DNA of 64,000 nucleotides, from the NCBI GenBank assembly GCA_963812505.1, contig CAWEVM010000022.1, positions 224,831-288,830 of the forward strand, in the 5' to 3' direction. How positions within the stretch are numbered: position 1 is the stretch's first letter; the number at the start of each line of letters is the position of its first letter. The notes under the pieces are model-generated. The model did not search any database. It was not told where the DNA came from and saw nothing but the letters and a program-made list of their open reading frames with translations. Below are positions 26,806-36,177 of this stretch, piece after piece. Both the position numbers and the translations under genes were made by a program. This DNA comes from JAMXLO01 sp963812505 (lineage in GTDB: Bacteria > Pseudomonadota > Alphaproteobacteria > Acetobacterales > Acetobacteraceae).

Positions 26806-27963
26806 TCACGCGACGCGAATATGCCGCGTGATCTGCCCATTGCTCTCCCAGTAGGTTTTTTTGTTGGCGATGAGGGCATCATCCATGGCGGGCTGGATCT
26901 TGCCGGCCTTGTCTATCGCCCGCGAAGTGACGGTGTGTTCGCCGGGAGCTGGTGACCAATCGAGATGCCAGGATCGCCAGGCAAACTCTGACCTGCTGTC
27001 ATCGAGGACTGCCTTCACCCATGGTCCGTTGTCGATCTTCACCTCGACGGCAGCGATGGGCGTCGGTCCCCATGCCATCCCGTCGATCTGATAGCGCCCA
27101 TCGCGCAGCGTCACTTTGGCGGGCGCCGATTTCAGCAACATGCGGCCCACAGTTGTCTCGGCCATGACGATCATGCCGTCATGGTGCTCCTCGCGGATCG
27201 TGACGTAATCACGACCCATGAAGCGTCCCAGAAATCGGGTATCGCGCACCTCGATACGGCGAAGCCATTTGACATTGGCCACGCCATACCAACCCGGCAC
27301 AATCAGACGCACCGGGAAACCGTTGGCCGCGGGCAATGGCGAGCCATTCATTTCATAGCACAACAGGTTTGCCGGATTCATGGCATCGTCGATCGACATG
27401 CTTCGCGCGAAGTTGCTGGTGAACTTGTATTCAAGCGGGGAATCCTTGCGCACCACCTCCTCGCCTTGATCCGTACCGTAGAAGACCACTTCGACGGCAG
27501 CTGTCTTGACCTGTGCTGCCCGAAGCGTCTCGGCCAGCGAAGCCCCAGCCCATCGTGCATTGCCGATCGTGCTGGTGGCGAATGGCAGGCCATTGTTGCC
27601 GGAGCACTCAAGGGTGCTGGTGACTTCGTGGCGCGAGCGGGATTTCAGTTCGTCAAGCGTGAACGTCACCGGCTTGTCGACCAGGCCGGCCACGTCCAGC
27701 CGCCAGGTCTTCGCGTCGATCATCGGCCGATCATAGTGGGCGATGCTGAAGAACCTGTCATTTGGTGTGATCCACGAGTCCAGGTCCTCCCAGCGCATCT
27801 GACCCTTCACCACATTCTCCAGTGGCGCGGGCACTGGCGGAGGCTGATCGCTCCAGGGAATGGTCTTCAGGTTTGGGCCGGACTGGGCAAATGCGCGGCC
27901 TTGAAGCAGCGCGGCGCCGGCGATCGCACCGCCGAGTACCGCACGACGCTGTAGTTCCATCAT
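26806..27963 (-). CDS. Sulfite oxidase-family molybdoenzyme (periplasmic)
   Basis: Oxidoreductase with a molybdenum cofactor, 385 residues. A Tat signal (LQRRAVLGGAIAGAALL) fits export of a folded cofactor enzyme. The molybdenum-ligand cysteine is Cys120 in TSTLECSGNN. The C-terminal dimerisation domain of the sulfite oxidase type follows (KVTLRDGRYQIDGMAW, SWHLDWSPAPGEH), which separates it from the smaller MsrP. It probably oxidises sulfite or a related sulfur compound with a c-type cytochrome, but no cytochrome gene is adjacent. GGAGG lies nine bases before the tandem ATG start. Confidence 0.9.
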   Translation of the reverse strand: MMELQRRAVLGGAIAGAALLQGRAFAQSGPNLKTIPWSDQPPPVPAPLENVVKGQMRWEDLDSWITPNDRFFSIAHYDRPMIDAKTWRLDVAGLVDKPVTFTLDELKSRSRHEVTSTLECSGNNGLPFATSTIGNARWAGASLAETLRAAQVKTAAVEVVFYGTDQGEEVVRKDSPLEYKFTSNFARSMSIDDAMNPANLLCYEMNGSPLPAANGFPVRLIVPGWYGVANVKWLRRIEVRDTRFLGRFMGRDYVTIREEHHDGMIVMAETTVGRMLLKSAPAKVTLRDGRYQIDGMAWGPTPIAAVEVKIDNGPWVKAVLDDSRSEFAWRSWHLDWSPAPGEHTVTSRAIDKAGKIQPAMDDALIANKKTYWESNGQITRHIRVA

Positions 27964-28271
27964 GTTGATTGTCCTCCGAACGAGGTCAAATCGAGCAGCA
28001 ACCTTTCATGCATGACCGTCTCTCCCTGGCATATCGTTTCCTGTGGATCACGTTTTCGCGATAATTCGTGGTGACTCGACTTCAGACGGCAACTCAGACC
28101 GGCAACGGTTGGTGTCGCCGGAGCGACAGACCGCATGTGCCACTGCGACATCCATCACTTCATGCGCGAACGGAAGGATAGCGCTGCACGTTTTCGCTGA
28201 TGCAATGGTGTCCGAATTCCGTGACTTAAGCCAGTCCAGAATTTGGAGCGCACGGAGCCTGGAAACGGCCT
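27964..28271. other. Intergenic region between divergent sulfite oxidase and HxlR genes
   Basis: About 308 bases with no convincing gene. Base composition is lower in GC than the flanks, as expected for a divergent promoter region. The ribosome-binding site of the molybdoenzyme gene lies at its left edge. No clear palindrome was seen. Confidence 0.5.
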
Positions 28272-29058
28272 ATGGTGAAGCGCAACGGAGGTAGCGTCAT
28301 CATGCACTACGGTCTGTTCTGTCCGATCGCCAAGGCATCGGAAATCATCGTTGAGCGATGGACGCCATTGGTCATTGCGGAATTGCTGGAGGGCAGTACG
28401 CGCTTCAACGATATTCGTCGCGGCGTACCGCTGATGTCGCAGACATTGCTGTCACAGCGCCTGAAAGAACTGGAACGCGTCGGTATCGTGGAGCGCCGTG
28501 GTGAGGGGAAGCGTGCACGTGAGTGGCATCTTACCGAGGCAGGCGCCGCGCTTGGCCCCGTGATTCAGCAGCTTGGTGAGTGGGGGCTGCGATTTGCCCA
28601 GGATCCTTTGGCGGAAAACGATCTGGACGTGACTGTACCTGGTATGGAACATCCGCCGACGCGTCGACCCCAGCGTGTTTCCTGAGCGGCGCGTCACCGT
28701 GTGCTTCGAATTCACCGGCGTGCCCGCGGACAGGAGTCGATGGTGGCTGGTGAACGATCGGGGAACTGCGGTCGACCTCTGTCCGACAGATCCCGGGTTC
28801 CCGGTAGACGTTTATGTGACGACCGATATCCGCACGATGATTGCCATATGGTTCGGCAGACTGGCGTGGAAAGCCGGTGTCCGCTCCGGGCAGGTTGAGG
28901 TGGCCGGTCCTCGCCAGTTGCAATCGCGGATGCACTCCTGGTTTCTTTTGAGTCCAATTAGAGTGCCGAATGATGCGGCGCCCCGCCGCGATACAATGGT
29001 GCCACATCAGGGGGACATGGCCGCGGCGGTTCGACAGCCTGTGGTGCTGCGGCAGTAA
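28272..29058 (+). pseudogene. HxlR-family regulator with C-terminal sterol-carrier-like domain, frameshifted
   Basis: Winged-helix HxlR regulator: HYGLFCPIAKASEIIVERWTPLVI, RFNDIRRGVPLMSQTLLSQRL, KELERVGIVERR and the wing EWHLTEAGAAL. The open frame ends at 28685 after DLDVTV. Deleting one C at 28638-28639 (GTACC) restores LVWNIRRRVDPSVFPERRVTV and a further 120 residues to 29058, the extended C-terminal domain found in a subset of HxlR proteins. So the gene is either broken or carries a sequencing indel. It is divergent from the molybdoenzyme, which it may control. Confidence 0.75.
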
Positions 29059-29121
29059 CTGGCTGCCGCGCCCGCGCACTCACGGCAGACACGGCGGCCC
29101 GGCCTCCGCCGTAAAGGGTCT

Positions 29122-31551
29122 TCACCAGTCGGTTTCGACGATGTCGGTCTCCGGAAGGTTGGCGACTTCCCACGCCTCGCGGCCACCGCGATACCAAAAG
29201 ACCTTGGTGTAACCAAGCGCGACCAGGCGAAGCACAAGATTGCGGCTGTCAAAACGTTCCGAACTCCAGCCGACGGCGACGATTGGTGTGGCGAGATCGC
29301 CTTCGGTCAGTTTTCGCATCTTCTGCCGCAGGCGATCCTGGGCCACATCGGCAAGGTCGCCGCCCTGGCCGACGTAAGCCAGGCCGATTGCCCCTCGGAG
29401 CGAACGTCCGTCGAAGTTCCACATCGTGTCGAGCACCAGCGGCGTCGAGGCTGTGAGCAGGCGCGCGAGATCCGGGGTGCGAATGGTGATCGCACCCTGC
29501 ACGGTCGTCGGCGTATGTCCCCAGATGGTTTGATGGACGACGTTGTCGGATGCCACGCCAAAGTCGGCATCCTCCTCGGCGTGATCGCGCGTTCCAACGA
29601 CCCTGAGCGCGTCTTGAAAGCTCGCGATCCGGGTCGCGATGGCCTGCGGCAACGGCCACCATATAAATGACCGGACGGTGCCCCACGGCCAGGCATGATC
29701 GATTTCGGCTCGCATGCGGTGGGCCTCGTCCACATGGCCCAGCAACGTCTGGGCGATGGCGATGAATTGAAGTCGATTTGCGCGGCCAATCTGCTGCGGT
29801 GTATCCGCCAGAGCGCGCTGCTCCCACTCGATCGCTTCGTCATAGCGACCAAGCAGCATCAGGGCAGTGCCCATCTGTGAATAATCCACGAACCGGTAGG
29901 GGCTGTGGGGGCTGAGCCGAAGTGCCGCCTCGATCTCCGGCACAGCGAGATCCGGCTTGCCGATCTGGTTGAGACACCCGCCCAGCAAACGGTGCGCGAA
30001 ATAACCGTTCGGAAAAGTGCGGATGGCGCGGCGCGCCGCTTCGATCGTCTCGGCGCAACGCCACTGATGCATGCCCCACCAGAAAGCGGTAAAGGTCAAC
30101 ACGTCCTCGTTTTCGGGTTCGATCGTTCGGGCGCGCGCCAACAGATCGCCGGTACGCTCCAGCATGTCCTTCATTCCGTCCGGGCGAAGATTTTGCGCAT
30201 TGAGCAAAGTGCGAACGAGACCGGTCAGTGCCGGAACTGAAGATGGGTCGAGCCTGATCGCGCGCTCGTAAAGGTCCAGCATCGCACTCATTTGCTGGTC
30301 GTTCGCCGGCTGGAAGAACAGCGATCGGGCACGCAGCACCAGATCGAACGCATCTGGATTGTTCGGCCGCTCGCGAATGCTCCTTGCGGCTTCGGCCTGG
30401 ACCAACTCGACGCCGAGAGCGCCGGACAAATGTTCGACGATCTCCTCCTGGCCCGTGCCGATGTTGCTCACCGGCACGTCGAACCGGTCCGACCACACAT
30501 TCGCGCCAGTGGCCGCTGCGACGAGCAGCGCGTTCACCCGTAGCGTGTCACCCAGTTTGCGAACGGTACCTTCGAGCACGTAACGCACGCCGAGTTCCCC
30601 GCCGAGCGTACGCGCGTCGACGGGCTTGCCCTTGTACGAATAGGCGGTGTCCCGCGCGATCACGAAGCTGCCCGGGACGTTCGAGAGTTCGCCGGTCAGA
30701 TCGGTGGTGATCGCGTCGGCGAGATAATCCTCCCCGCTGTCGCTGTTCAGGTTCTGGAACGGCAGGACAATTATCGACAGGCGTGGCGCTGCGGGCAACT
30801 GGACAAACCAGCCAGCGTTCCATGCTCCCGCGAGCGACAGCACGGCGACGATCGCGACCGCGAAACCCCCGCCGATCAACCATCGTGAAACCCGGCGATC
30901 TCGCCGTGGACTCGCGGTCGTAGCCGGCGCGGGCGCATCTCGGATGAGTGTCGGCGAGGCACTGCGCAAGGCAGGCGGCAGCCATTGAAACGCCTCGACC
31001 GGTGACGCGATGTTCTTCAGCGTCAGATGGCCGAGAACTTCAAAGTCGACACCGGGAAAAGAACGCATGTGGTCTCTGACGATCCGGGACACGCAAACAC
31101 CCCCGGGAGTGCAGGCGGCCTGGAGGCGAGCCGCTACGTTGACGCTTTCTCCGTGAAGATCGGTGCGGTTGGCGATGACGTCGCCCACGTTTATCCCGAT
31201 GCGGTATTCAATGCGTTGGTCCTGGGATTTGGCCTCGTCGTGCGAGGCAATTTCCTGCTGCAATCCTATCGCGCATTGCACGGCGCCGTGGACGCTGTCG
31301 AATACGGCCAGAAATGAATCACCCGCTGTCTGCACGATCTGTCCGCCGTGCTTCTCGATCGACGGGTCGATGCAGTCCCGTCTGATCCGCTCAAGGCGCC
31401 GGACCGTCGCAGCATCGTCCTGCCCGATCAGGCGGCTATAGCCTGCAATATCAGCGTGCAGGACAGCGATGAGCTTTCGGCCGCCCTCACCCCGGCCAAC
31501 CAGTCCGGGTTCGGAGCGAGACGGCGCATTCCCAGTAGTCCCGTTCGCCAT
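29122..31551 (-). CDS. Class III adenylate/guanylate cyclase fused to TolB-like, TPR and degenerate rhodanese domains
   Basis: An 809-residue membrane protein. Cyclase domain at residues 25-190: metal aspartates Asp34 (HADIAGYS) and Asp78 (GDSFLAVF), and the transition-state Asn138/Arg142 in NVAARL. One membrane span follows at about 224-246. Residues 255-375 form a TolB_N-like region (VLPFQNLNSDSGEDYLADAI). TPR-like helices fill about 400-640. Residues 685-805 look like a rhodanese domain whose active-site loop reads VGWSSERFDS, without the cysteine. It would make a cyclic nucleotide in the cytoplasm under control of the sensor parts. The ATG at 31551 has only a weak upstream AGGGCA. Confidence 0.85.
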   Translation of the reverse strand: MANGTTGNAPSRSEPGLVGRGEGGRKLIAVLHADIAGYSRLIGQDDAATVRRLERIRRDCIDPSIEKHGGQIVQTAGDSFLAVFDSVHGAVQCAIGLQQEIASHDEAKSQDQRIEYRIGINVGDVIANRTDLHGESVNVAARLQAACTPGGVCVSRIVRDHMRSFPGVDFEVLGHLTLKNIASPVEAFQWLPPALRSASPTLIRDAPAPATTASPRRDRRVSRWLIGGGFAVAIVAVLSLAGAWNAGWFVQLPAAPRLSIIVLPFQNLNSDSGEDYLADAITTDLTGELSNVPGSFVIARDTAYSYKGKPVDARTLGGELGVRYVLEGTVRKLGDTLRVNALLVAAATGANVWSDRFDVPVSNIGTGQEEIVEHLSGALGVELVQAEAARSIRERPNNPDAFDLVLRARSLFFQPANDQQMSAMLDLYERAIRLDPSSVPALTGLVRTLLNAQNLRPDGMKDMLERTGDLLARARTIEPENEDVLTFTAFWWGMHQWRCAETIEAARRAIRTFPNGYFAHRLLGGCLNQIGKPDLAVPEIEAALRLSPHSPYRFVDYSQMGTALMLLGRYDEAIEWEQRALADTPQQIGRANRLQFIAIAQTLLGHVDEAHRMRAEIDHAWPWGTVRSFIWWPLPQAIATRIASFQDALRVVGTRDHAEEDADFGVASDNVVHQTIWGHTPTTVQGAITIRTPDLARLLTASTPLVLDTMWNFDGRSLRGAIGLAYVGQGGDLADVAQDRLRQKMRKLTEGDLATPIVAVGWSSERFDSRNLVLRLVALGYTKVFWYRGGREAWEVANLPETDIVETDW

Positions 31552-31748
31552 TCGTTGTGCCCTGGTCGGGATCAGGCAGTCTGGAAGGCAAGCATGAGAG
31601 GCTCTTCTTTATCGTCAACCGATTGCCAATGAAGGCAACAGCACTTTTCGGCGTCGTGATGTGACTTCGAGTTCTAGTTTCGGGCTGGTTCTATGACGCC
31701 ACGATTACGATAGACACGGTGGCCCGGTTTCCGCCAGTCTTCTCGCCC

Positions 31749-33137
31749 GTGAACACAATCGACTTCATCGTCATCGGCAGCGGACCCGCCGGTCGTCGTG
31801 CCGCGATCCAGGCTGCCAAGCTCGGCCGATCCGTCCTCGTGGTGGAAAAGGGCCGTCGCGTCGGCGGCGTTTCGGTGCACACCGGCACCATCCCGTCCAA
31901 GACGCTGCGGGAAACGGTGCTCAATCTCACCGGCTGGCGCGAGCGCGGCTTTTACGGACGTGCCTATCGGGTGAAGAAGGACATCGCCGCCAAGGATTTG
32001 ATGGCGCGCCTGCACATGACGCTCGACCACGAGGTCGATGTGCTGGAGCATCAATTCGCCCGTAACTCGGTGCAGACCACACTGGGAACGGCGCGCTTCC
32101 TCGATCCGCACCGCATCGAGGTCACCACCGACACCGGCGATATTCGCGTCTTTCAGGGTGAGCGCATCCTGATCGCTGTTGGCACCCGTCCGCATCGCCC
32201 GGATGGCGTGCCGTTCAATGGCACGTCGGTGTTCGACAGCGATGAGATCGTCGATATTCCGCGGCTGCCGCGCAGCCTCACTGTGATCGGCGCCGGCGTC
32301 ATCGGCGTGGAATACGCCACCATATTCAGTGCGCTCGACGTCGCGGTGGCGCTGGTCGAGCAACGCCCGTCGATGCTCGAATTCATCGACCACGAGCTGA
32401 TGGACGACTTCACCCATCAGCTACGCGACCGCGGTGTCGCGCTGCGCTTCGGCGCCAAGGTCGAACGCATCGAGTTCGATAACGACTGGCCGGTCACGAT
32501 CCTGGAGGGCGGTCGCCGTGTGCGCTCCGAGATGGTGCTATATACTGCCGGCCGTGTCGGCGCGACCGACGCGCTCAATCTAAACTGCTGCGGACTGACG
32601 GCCGATGAGCGCGGCCGGCTGAAGGTCGATCCGCGGACGTTCCAGACAGAGGTGCCGCACATTTACTGCGCGGGCGACGCGATCGGCTTTCCGAGCCTGG
32701 CGTCCACTTCGATGGAACAGGGCCGCATCGCCGCCTGTCACGCCTTCGGTGTGCCCGCGCCGAATGCGCCGGAATTCTTTCCTTACGGTATCTACTCGGT
32801 GCCGGAGATTTCCACGGTGGGGATGAGCGAGCAGGAGGTGCGCGAGCGCGGCATTCCCTATGAATGTGGCGTCGCGCGTTTCCGCGAGACCTCGCGGGGC
32901 CATATCATGGGTTTGAATGCCGGCATGATGAAGATGCTGTTCTCAATCCGGACGCGTCGGCTACTCGGCGTTCACATCGTGGGCGAGGGCGCGACAGAAC
33001 TGATCCATATCGGCCAAGCAGTGCTGAACCTGAAGGGCACGCTGGATTATTTCATTGAAAACACCTTCAACTATCCGACCTTGGCAGAGGCATACAAGAT
33101 TGCGGCGCTGGATGCCTGGAACCGGATGGCGGCCTGA
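31749..33137 (+). CDS. sthA: Si-specific NAD(P)+ transhydrogenase (soluble, FAD-dependent)
   Basis: Soluble flavoprotein moving hydride between NADPH and NAD+. It has the two-dinucleotide-binding fold: FAD motif IGSGPAGRRAA near residue 10, NAD motif TVIGAGVIGVEYA, the YCAGDAIGFP FAD segment, and the C-terminal dimerisation domain with HIVGEGATELIHIG. The position of the redox disulfide in related enzymes reads GGVSVHTGTIPSK, with no cysteine, as expected for a transhydrogenase rather than a disulfide reductase. GTG 31749 gives the usual short N-terminus; GTG 31719 would add ten residues. It is divergent from the cyclase gene. Confidence 0.9.
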   Translation: MNTIDFIVIGSGPAGRRAAIQAAKLGRSVLVVEKGRRVGGVSVHTGTIPSKTLRETVLNLTGWRERGFYGRAYRVKKDIAAKDLMARLHMTLDHEVDVLEHQFARNSVQTTLGTARFLDPHRIEVTTDTGDIRVFQGERILIAVGTRPHRPDGVPFNGTSVFDSDEIVDIPRLPRSLTVIGAGVIGVEYATIFSALDVAVALVEQRPSMLEFIDHELMDDFTHQLRDRGVALRFGAKVERIEFDNDWPVTILEGGRRVRSEMVLYTAGRVGATDALNLNCCGLTADERGRLKVDPRTFQTEVPHIYCAGDAIGFPSLASTSMEQGRIAACHAFGVPAPNAPEFFPYGIYSVPEISTVGMSEQEVRERGIPYECGVARFRETSRGHIMGLNAGMMKMLFSIRTRRLLGVHIVGEGATELIHIGQAVLNLKGTLDYFIENTFNYPTLAEAYKIAALDAWNRMAA

Positions 33138-33422
33138 TCTCCATCAGTGGTCACGAATTCCCGGGACAACCCTTCCGCGAGCGATCAAATATCACTGCAA
33201 TTCCGCCAATACACCGAATTGTCACTTCAAGCTGTTTTGAATTGGGCGATAACTGATAGTCGAAGGACGGCACTGCGTTAAATACGGCAGATTATTGCTG
33301 TAAATCCTGGCATTCTGGCGAATTCGCCCACATGAGCCGCAACGATCGTTGTGCTTTTGGAGGTCGGCGCTGGGTATCCATTTCGGATTGACTCGCACAA
33401 GCCGCAATTCATAGTGGCCGAC

Positions 33423-34205
33423 ATGGCCAATAAAAACCGTGGTTGGTATTGGCGAATGACTTACCCAGTCGGTCTCTGCGCCTGCCTGTCACTGACTGTA
33501 CCAGCAAGCGCGGCCGAGGGGGACATGCAGATCAGTAAGGCGTCGGGGCACGCGGTGACTGAACAGCAGGGTGGGATCGTTGCGCTGCTCCCAAGGCTCG
33601 AGAGGCAGATCGCCGAAGATCATCTGATGACGCCGCAGGACGATAACGCGGATGACACGATCCAGGCGATCGTGGCGTTGCTGCCAAATGCGCCGGCGGC
33701 AGAGATCAAGATGGTACTGGACATGCCCAAGCACCTTGAGCAGCTCGCACACGAGGCTGAGGCCGTTGGACACCGCGACGAGGCCTGGCGGTTCACGGTG
33801 CTCGGCGAGGCGCTTAGCGGCACGCCACAAACCAAGCCGGCAGTTGCATCGCAACCGGTAGCCGTCATCGCGCCGCCTTTGAATGCCGGAGACAACAGAT
33901 TGCAGTTGAATCAATTGGTGGTGCCTGGAGATGCAGCGAAACCCTTGCCGTTGCCCGACGGGCGGCTCGCTTCGAGGGAGGCTCCATCGCGGGCGGGTGG
34001 CGACGGTGTGCAGCCGCCGGTGAGCGAGATCGTGGTGTATCCTGACTCAGCGGCAAGTGGACACGCGGTTCGCAAGCCGCGCACACCGGCAGCGGTAAGC
34101 GCCACGAACTCGCGGTGTCGGGCGATCACGCTGAAGATCGAGATAGGCGAACAACCTTCCGACGCAGAGCGCAGCTACCTGCGCGACGGGTGCCAGCATG
34201 GTTGA
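33423..34205 (+). CDS. Secreted hypothetical protein
   Basis: About 260 residues. The start at 33423 gives a Sec signal (MANKNRGW..., hydrophobic PVGLCACLSLTVPASAAE). The mature part has a helical segment (IVALLPRLERQIAEDHL, then KHLEQLAHEAEAVG) and a low-complexity Pro/Ala-rich tail. No family recognised. It overlaps the start of the OmpA-type lipoprotein by eight bases, so the two are almost certainly co-translated and may act together at the outer membrane. A lower-GC stretch of about 285 bases (33138-33422) upstream likely holds the promoter. Confidence 0.65.
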   Translation: MANKNRGWYWRMTYPVGLCACLSLTVPASAAEGDMQISKASGHAVTEQQGGIVALLPRLERQIAEDHLMTPQDDNADDTIQAIVALLPNAPAAEIKMVLDMPKHLEQLAHEAEAVGHRDEAWRFTVLGEALSGTPQTKPAVASQPVAVIAPPLNAGDNRLQLNQLVVPGDAAKPLPLPDGRLASREAPSRAGGDGVQPPVSEIVVYPDSAASGHAVRKPRTPAAVSATNSRCRAITLKIEIGEQPSDAERSYLRDGCQHG

Positions 34206-35441
34206 CCGTCAGCGCAATCTCAGCGGTCGCCTTATGGCTTTGCTACTTGCCATCGCGCTTGCCGGATGCAACGCGCCGGCCACTCCACAGCAAGGCGCAG
34301 CTGGTTCGACCGCTCCGCTGATGTCGCTGAAGGAGGGCGTGCCCGTACTTGCGACGGTGCTGGTGACCAAGGCCCAGCTGCCGCCACCGCCGCCGTCGGG
34401 CAAATATCCGGTCGTGATCGATCCTTGGATCGATGTAACCACTGGCGATCAGGTCGCCACGACCAAGCTGATGCAACAGGAGTTGGAGACGCTTGCGCCG
34501 CAGCATTTCCCGCAGCTTGAGTTGTTGCCCTTTACACCGGAAAGCCTGGCGCGCAAGCCTGTCGTGCTGCTCGGTGCCATCGCGCCGGTTGCAGGGGCAG
34601 GTGCCGTCGATCCGGTAACCGGCCGTCCCGGTGCCTATCGCGTCTATGGCGTGCTCGCGGATTTGGGGTCGGGGAAGATCGTTTCGGCCGCCGGCGGATG
34701 GATCAAGCCGGAGGATATCGATGCGACACCGACGGCATTCTACCGCGACAGCCCGGTCTGGCAGGCAGACGAGAGCGTCGTCGCCTATCTGCGGACGCTG
34801 CAAGCCAGCCCAGGCGATCCGATCGATCCGGCCTACCTGGCCAACCTCCAGGCTGAGGCGCTGATCACCACCGGGAACGCGGAATATGGTGAGGGAAAGC
34901 TCCAGCCGGCGCGCGATCTGTACAGCCAGGCTGAGAACCTGCCGGCCGGCGGGCATCAGCTGCGCGCCTATAATGGGCTCTACCTGACTGACTGGGCTCT
35001 CGGCGACCGGCGGTCAGCGACGGAGGTTTTCGCCAAGCTGGTTGATTACCAGCTTGCTCATGGGCGCCTGTCGGTGAAGTTTCTGTTCCAACCGAACTCG
35101 ACGGCCTTCTGGCCGGACCCCACGATCAGCGGGGCATACCCGGACTGGCTGCGCGCGATCGCCGAGCGGACTGTCGCCGATAATGCCTGCCTTCGCCTGA
35201 CCGGCCACACCAGTCCGAGCGGATCCGCTGAACTGAATGATCGGCTATCTTTGGCGCGCGCCGCGCGCATCCGACATGACCTGTTGGCAATCGAACCGCG
35301 GCTGCAAGGGCAGGTCACGGCGCGCGGCGTTGGAGCGCAGGATCCGATCGTCGGCACCGGACGCGACGACGCAACGGATCTTGTCGACCGACGGGTCGAC
35401 TTCGATATCGTACCTGCGGACGCACGGCTGCCGCGGGATAG
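34198..35441 (+). CDS. OmpA-type peptidoglycan-binding lipoprotein (probable frameshift at its 3' end)
   Basis: Lipoprotein signal with lipobox LAGC at residues 21-24, a middle region of unknown fold with one TPR-like stretch (GNAEYGEGKLQPARDLYSQA), and a C-terminal OmpA-like domain (about 290-405) with RLTGHTSPSGSAELNDRLSLARA and DRRVDFDIV. As written, the frame then runs on to 35856, deep inside the next gene. One added base near 35413-35414 (GTACC) would end the protein at 35441 as PCGRTAAAG, a normal OmpA-type tail, so an indel is likely. The domain should bind peptidoglycan. Confidence 0.75.
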
Positions 35442-35491
35442 CAGCCTGCGGCCCTTCCTCCCTCCCCGAGCAGCGTGCTACCGGCGCTGCA

Positions 35492-36172
35492 ATGAAACGG
35501 CTGTTGCAGCATCCCATCGTGCAGGCGGCGTCCGCCAAGTTGCTCGGCCTCTATCTCGGCTTCGCGCTGAGGACCACGCGGTGGTCGCTCGAGGGCCACG
35601 AGCATATGGCGCCGCACGCGGCTGGCGCGCCGGTGGTGGTCGCGTTCTGGCACGAGCGGCTGCCGCTGATGCCGATGCTGTGGCTGAAGGCGCGGCAGTC
35701 CCCGGAGGGGCGCAAGGCCGGCAACCGCGTACACGTACTGGTGAGCCAGCACCGCGACGGACGCTTCATCGGCGCGGTGGTCAGCCGATTTGCTCTCAAC
35801 GTGGTGCTGGGGTCTTCGTCGCGCGGCGGTGCAAAGGGCACGCGGTTGATGCTTAGCCTGCTCGAGGGCGGCGACCATATCGCCATAACGCCTGACGGTC
35901 CCCGCGGCCCGCGTCGGGTCGCAGCACCCGGGGTGGCGCAGCTCGCAGCGCTTTCTGGCGCGCCGGTGCTGCCCTGCGCGGCCCAGACCACGCGCCGATG
36001 GGTGCTGCGGACCTGGGACCGCATGGTGGTGCCGAAGCCGTTCGGCCGCGGCGTGGTGGTCTGCCTGCCGACGATAGCGGTCGGCCGAGACGGCTGGCAG
36101 GATGCGGTGCCGACGATCGGCGCCGCGCTGACCGCTGCCGCCGAACAAGCGGACCGGCTGTGCGCGGCCTGA
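35492..36172 (+). CDS. Lysophospholipid acyltransferase-like DUF374 protein
   Basis: A 226-residue inner-membrane-associated protein of the DUF374 family, related to LPLAT acyltransferases. The probable catalytic histidine is in VVVAFWHERLPLMP, and the phosphate-binding motif is ITPDGPRGPRR. Members usually lie next to Kdo transferase and lpxK genes, as here, and are presumed to act in lipid A or envelope lipid synthesis. No good ribosome-binding site precedes the ATG at 35492. The gene is followed by waaA after five bases. Confidence 0.85.
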   Translation: MKRLLQHPIVQAASAKLLGLYLGFALRTTRWSLEGHEHMAPHAAGAPVVVAFWHERLPLMPMLWLKARQSPEGRKAGNRVHVLVSQHRDGRFIGAVVSRFALNVVLGSSSRGGAKGTRLMLSLLEGGDHIAITPDGPRGPRRVAAPGVAQLAALSGAPVLPCAAQTTRRWVLRTWDRMVVPKPFGRGVVVCLPTIAVGRDGWQDAVPTIGAALTAAAEQADRLCAA

Positions 36173-36177
36173 ACCCG

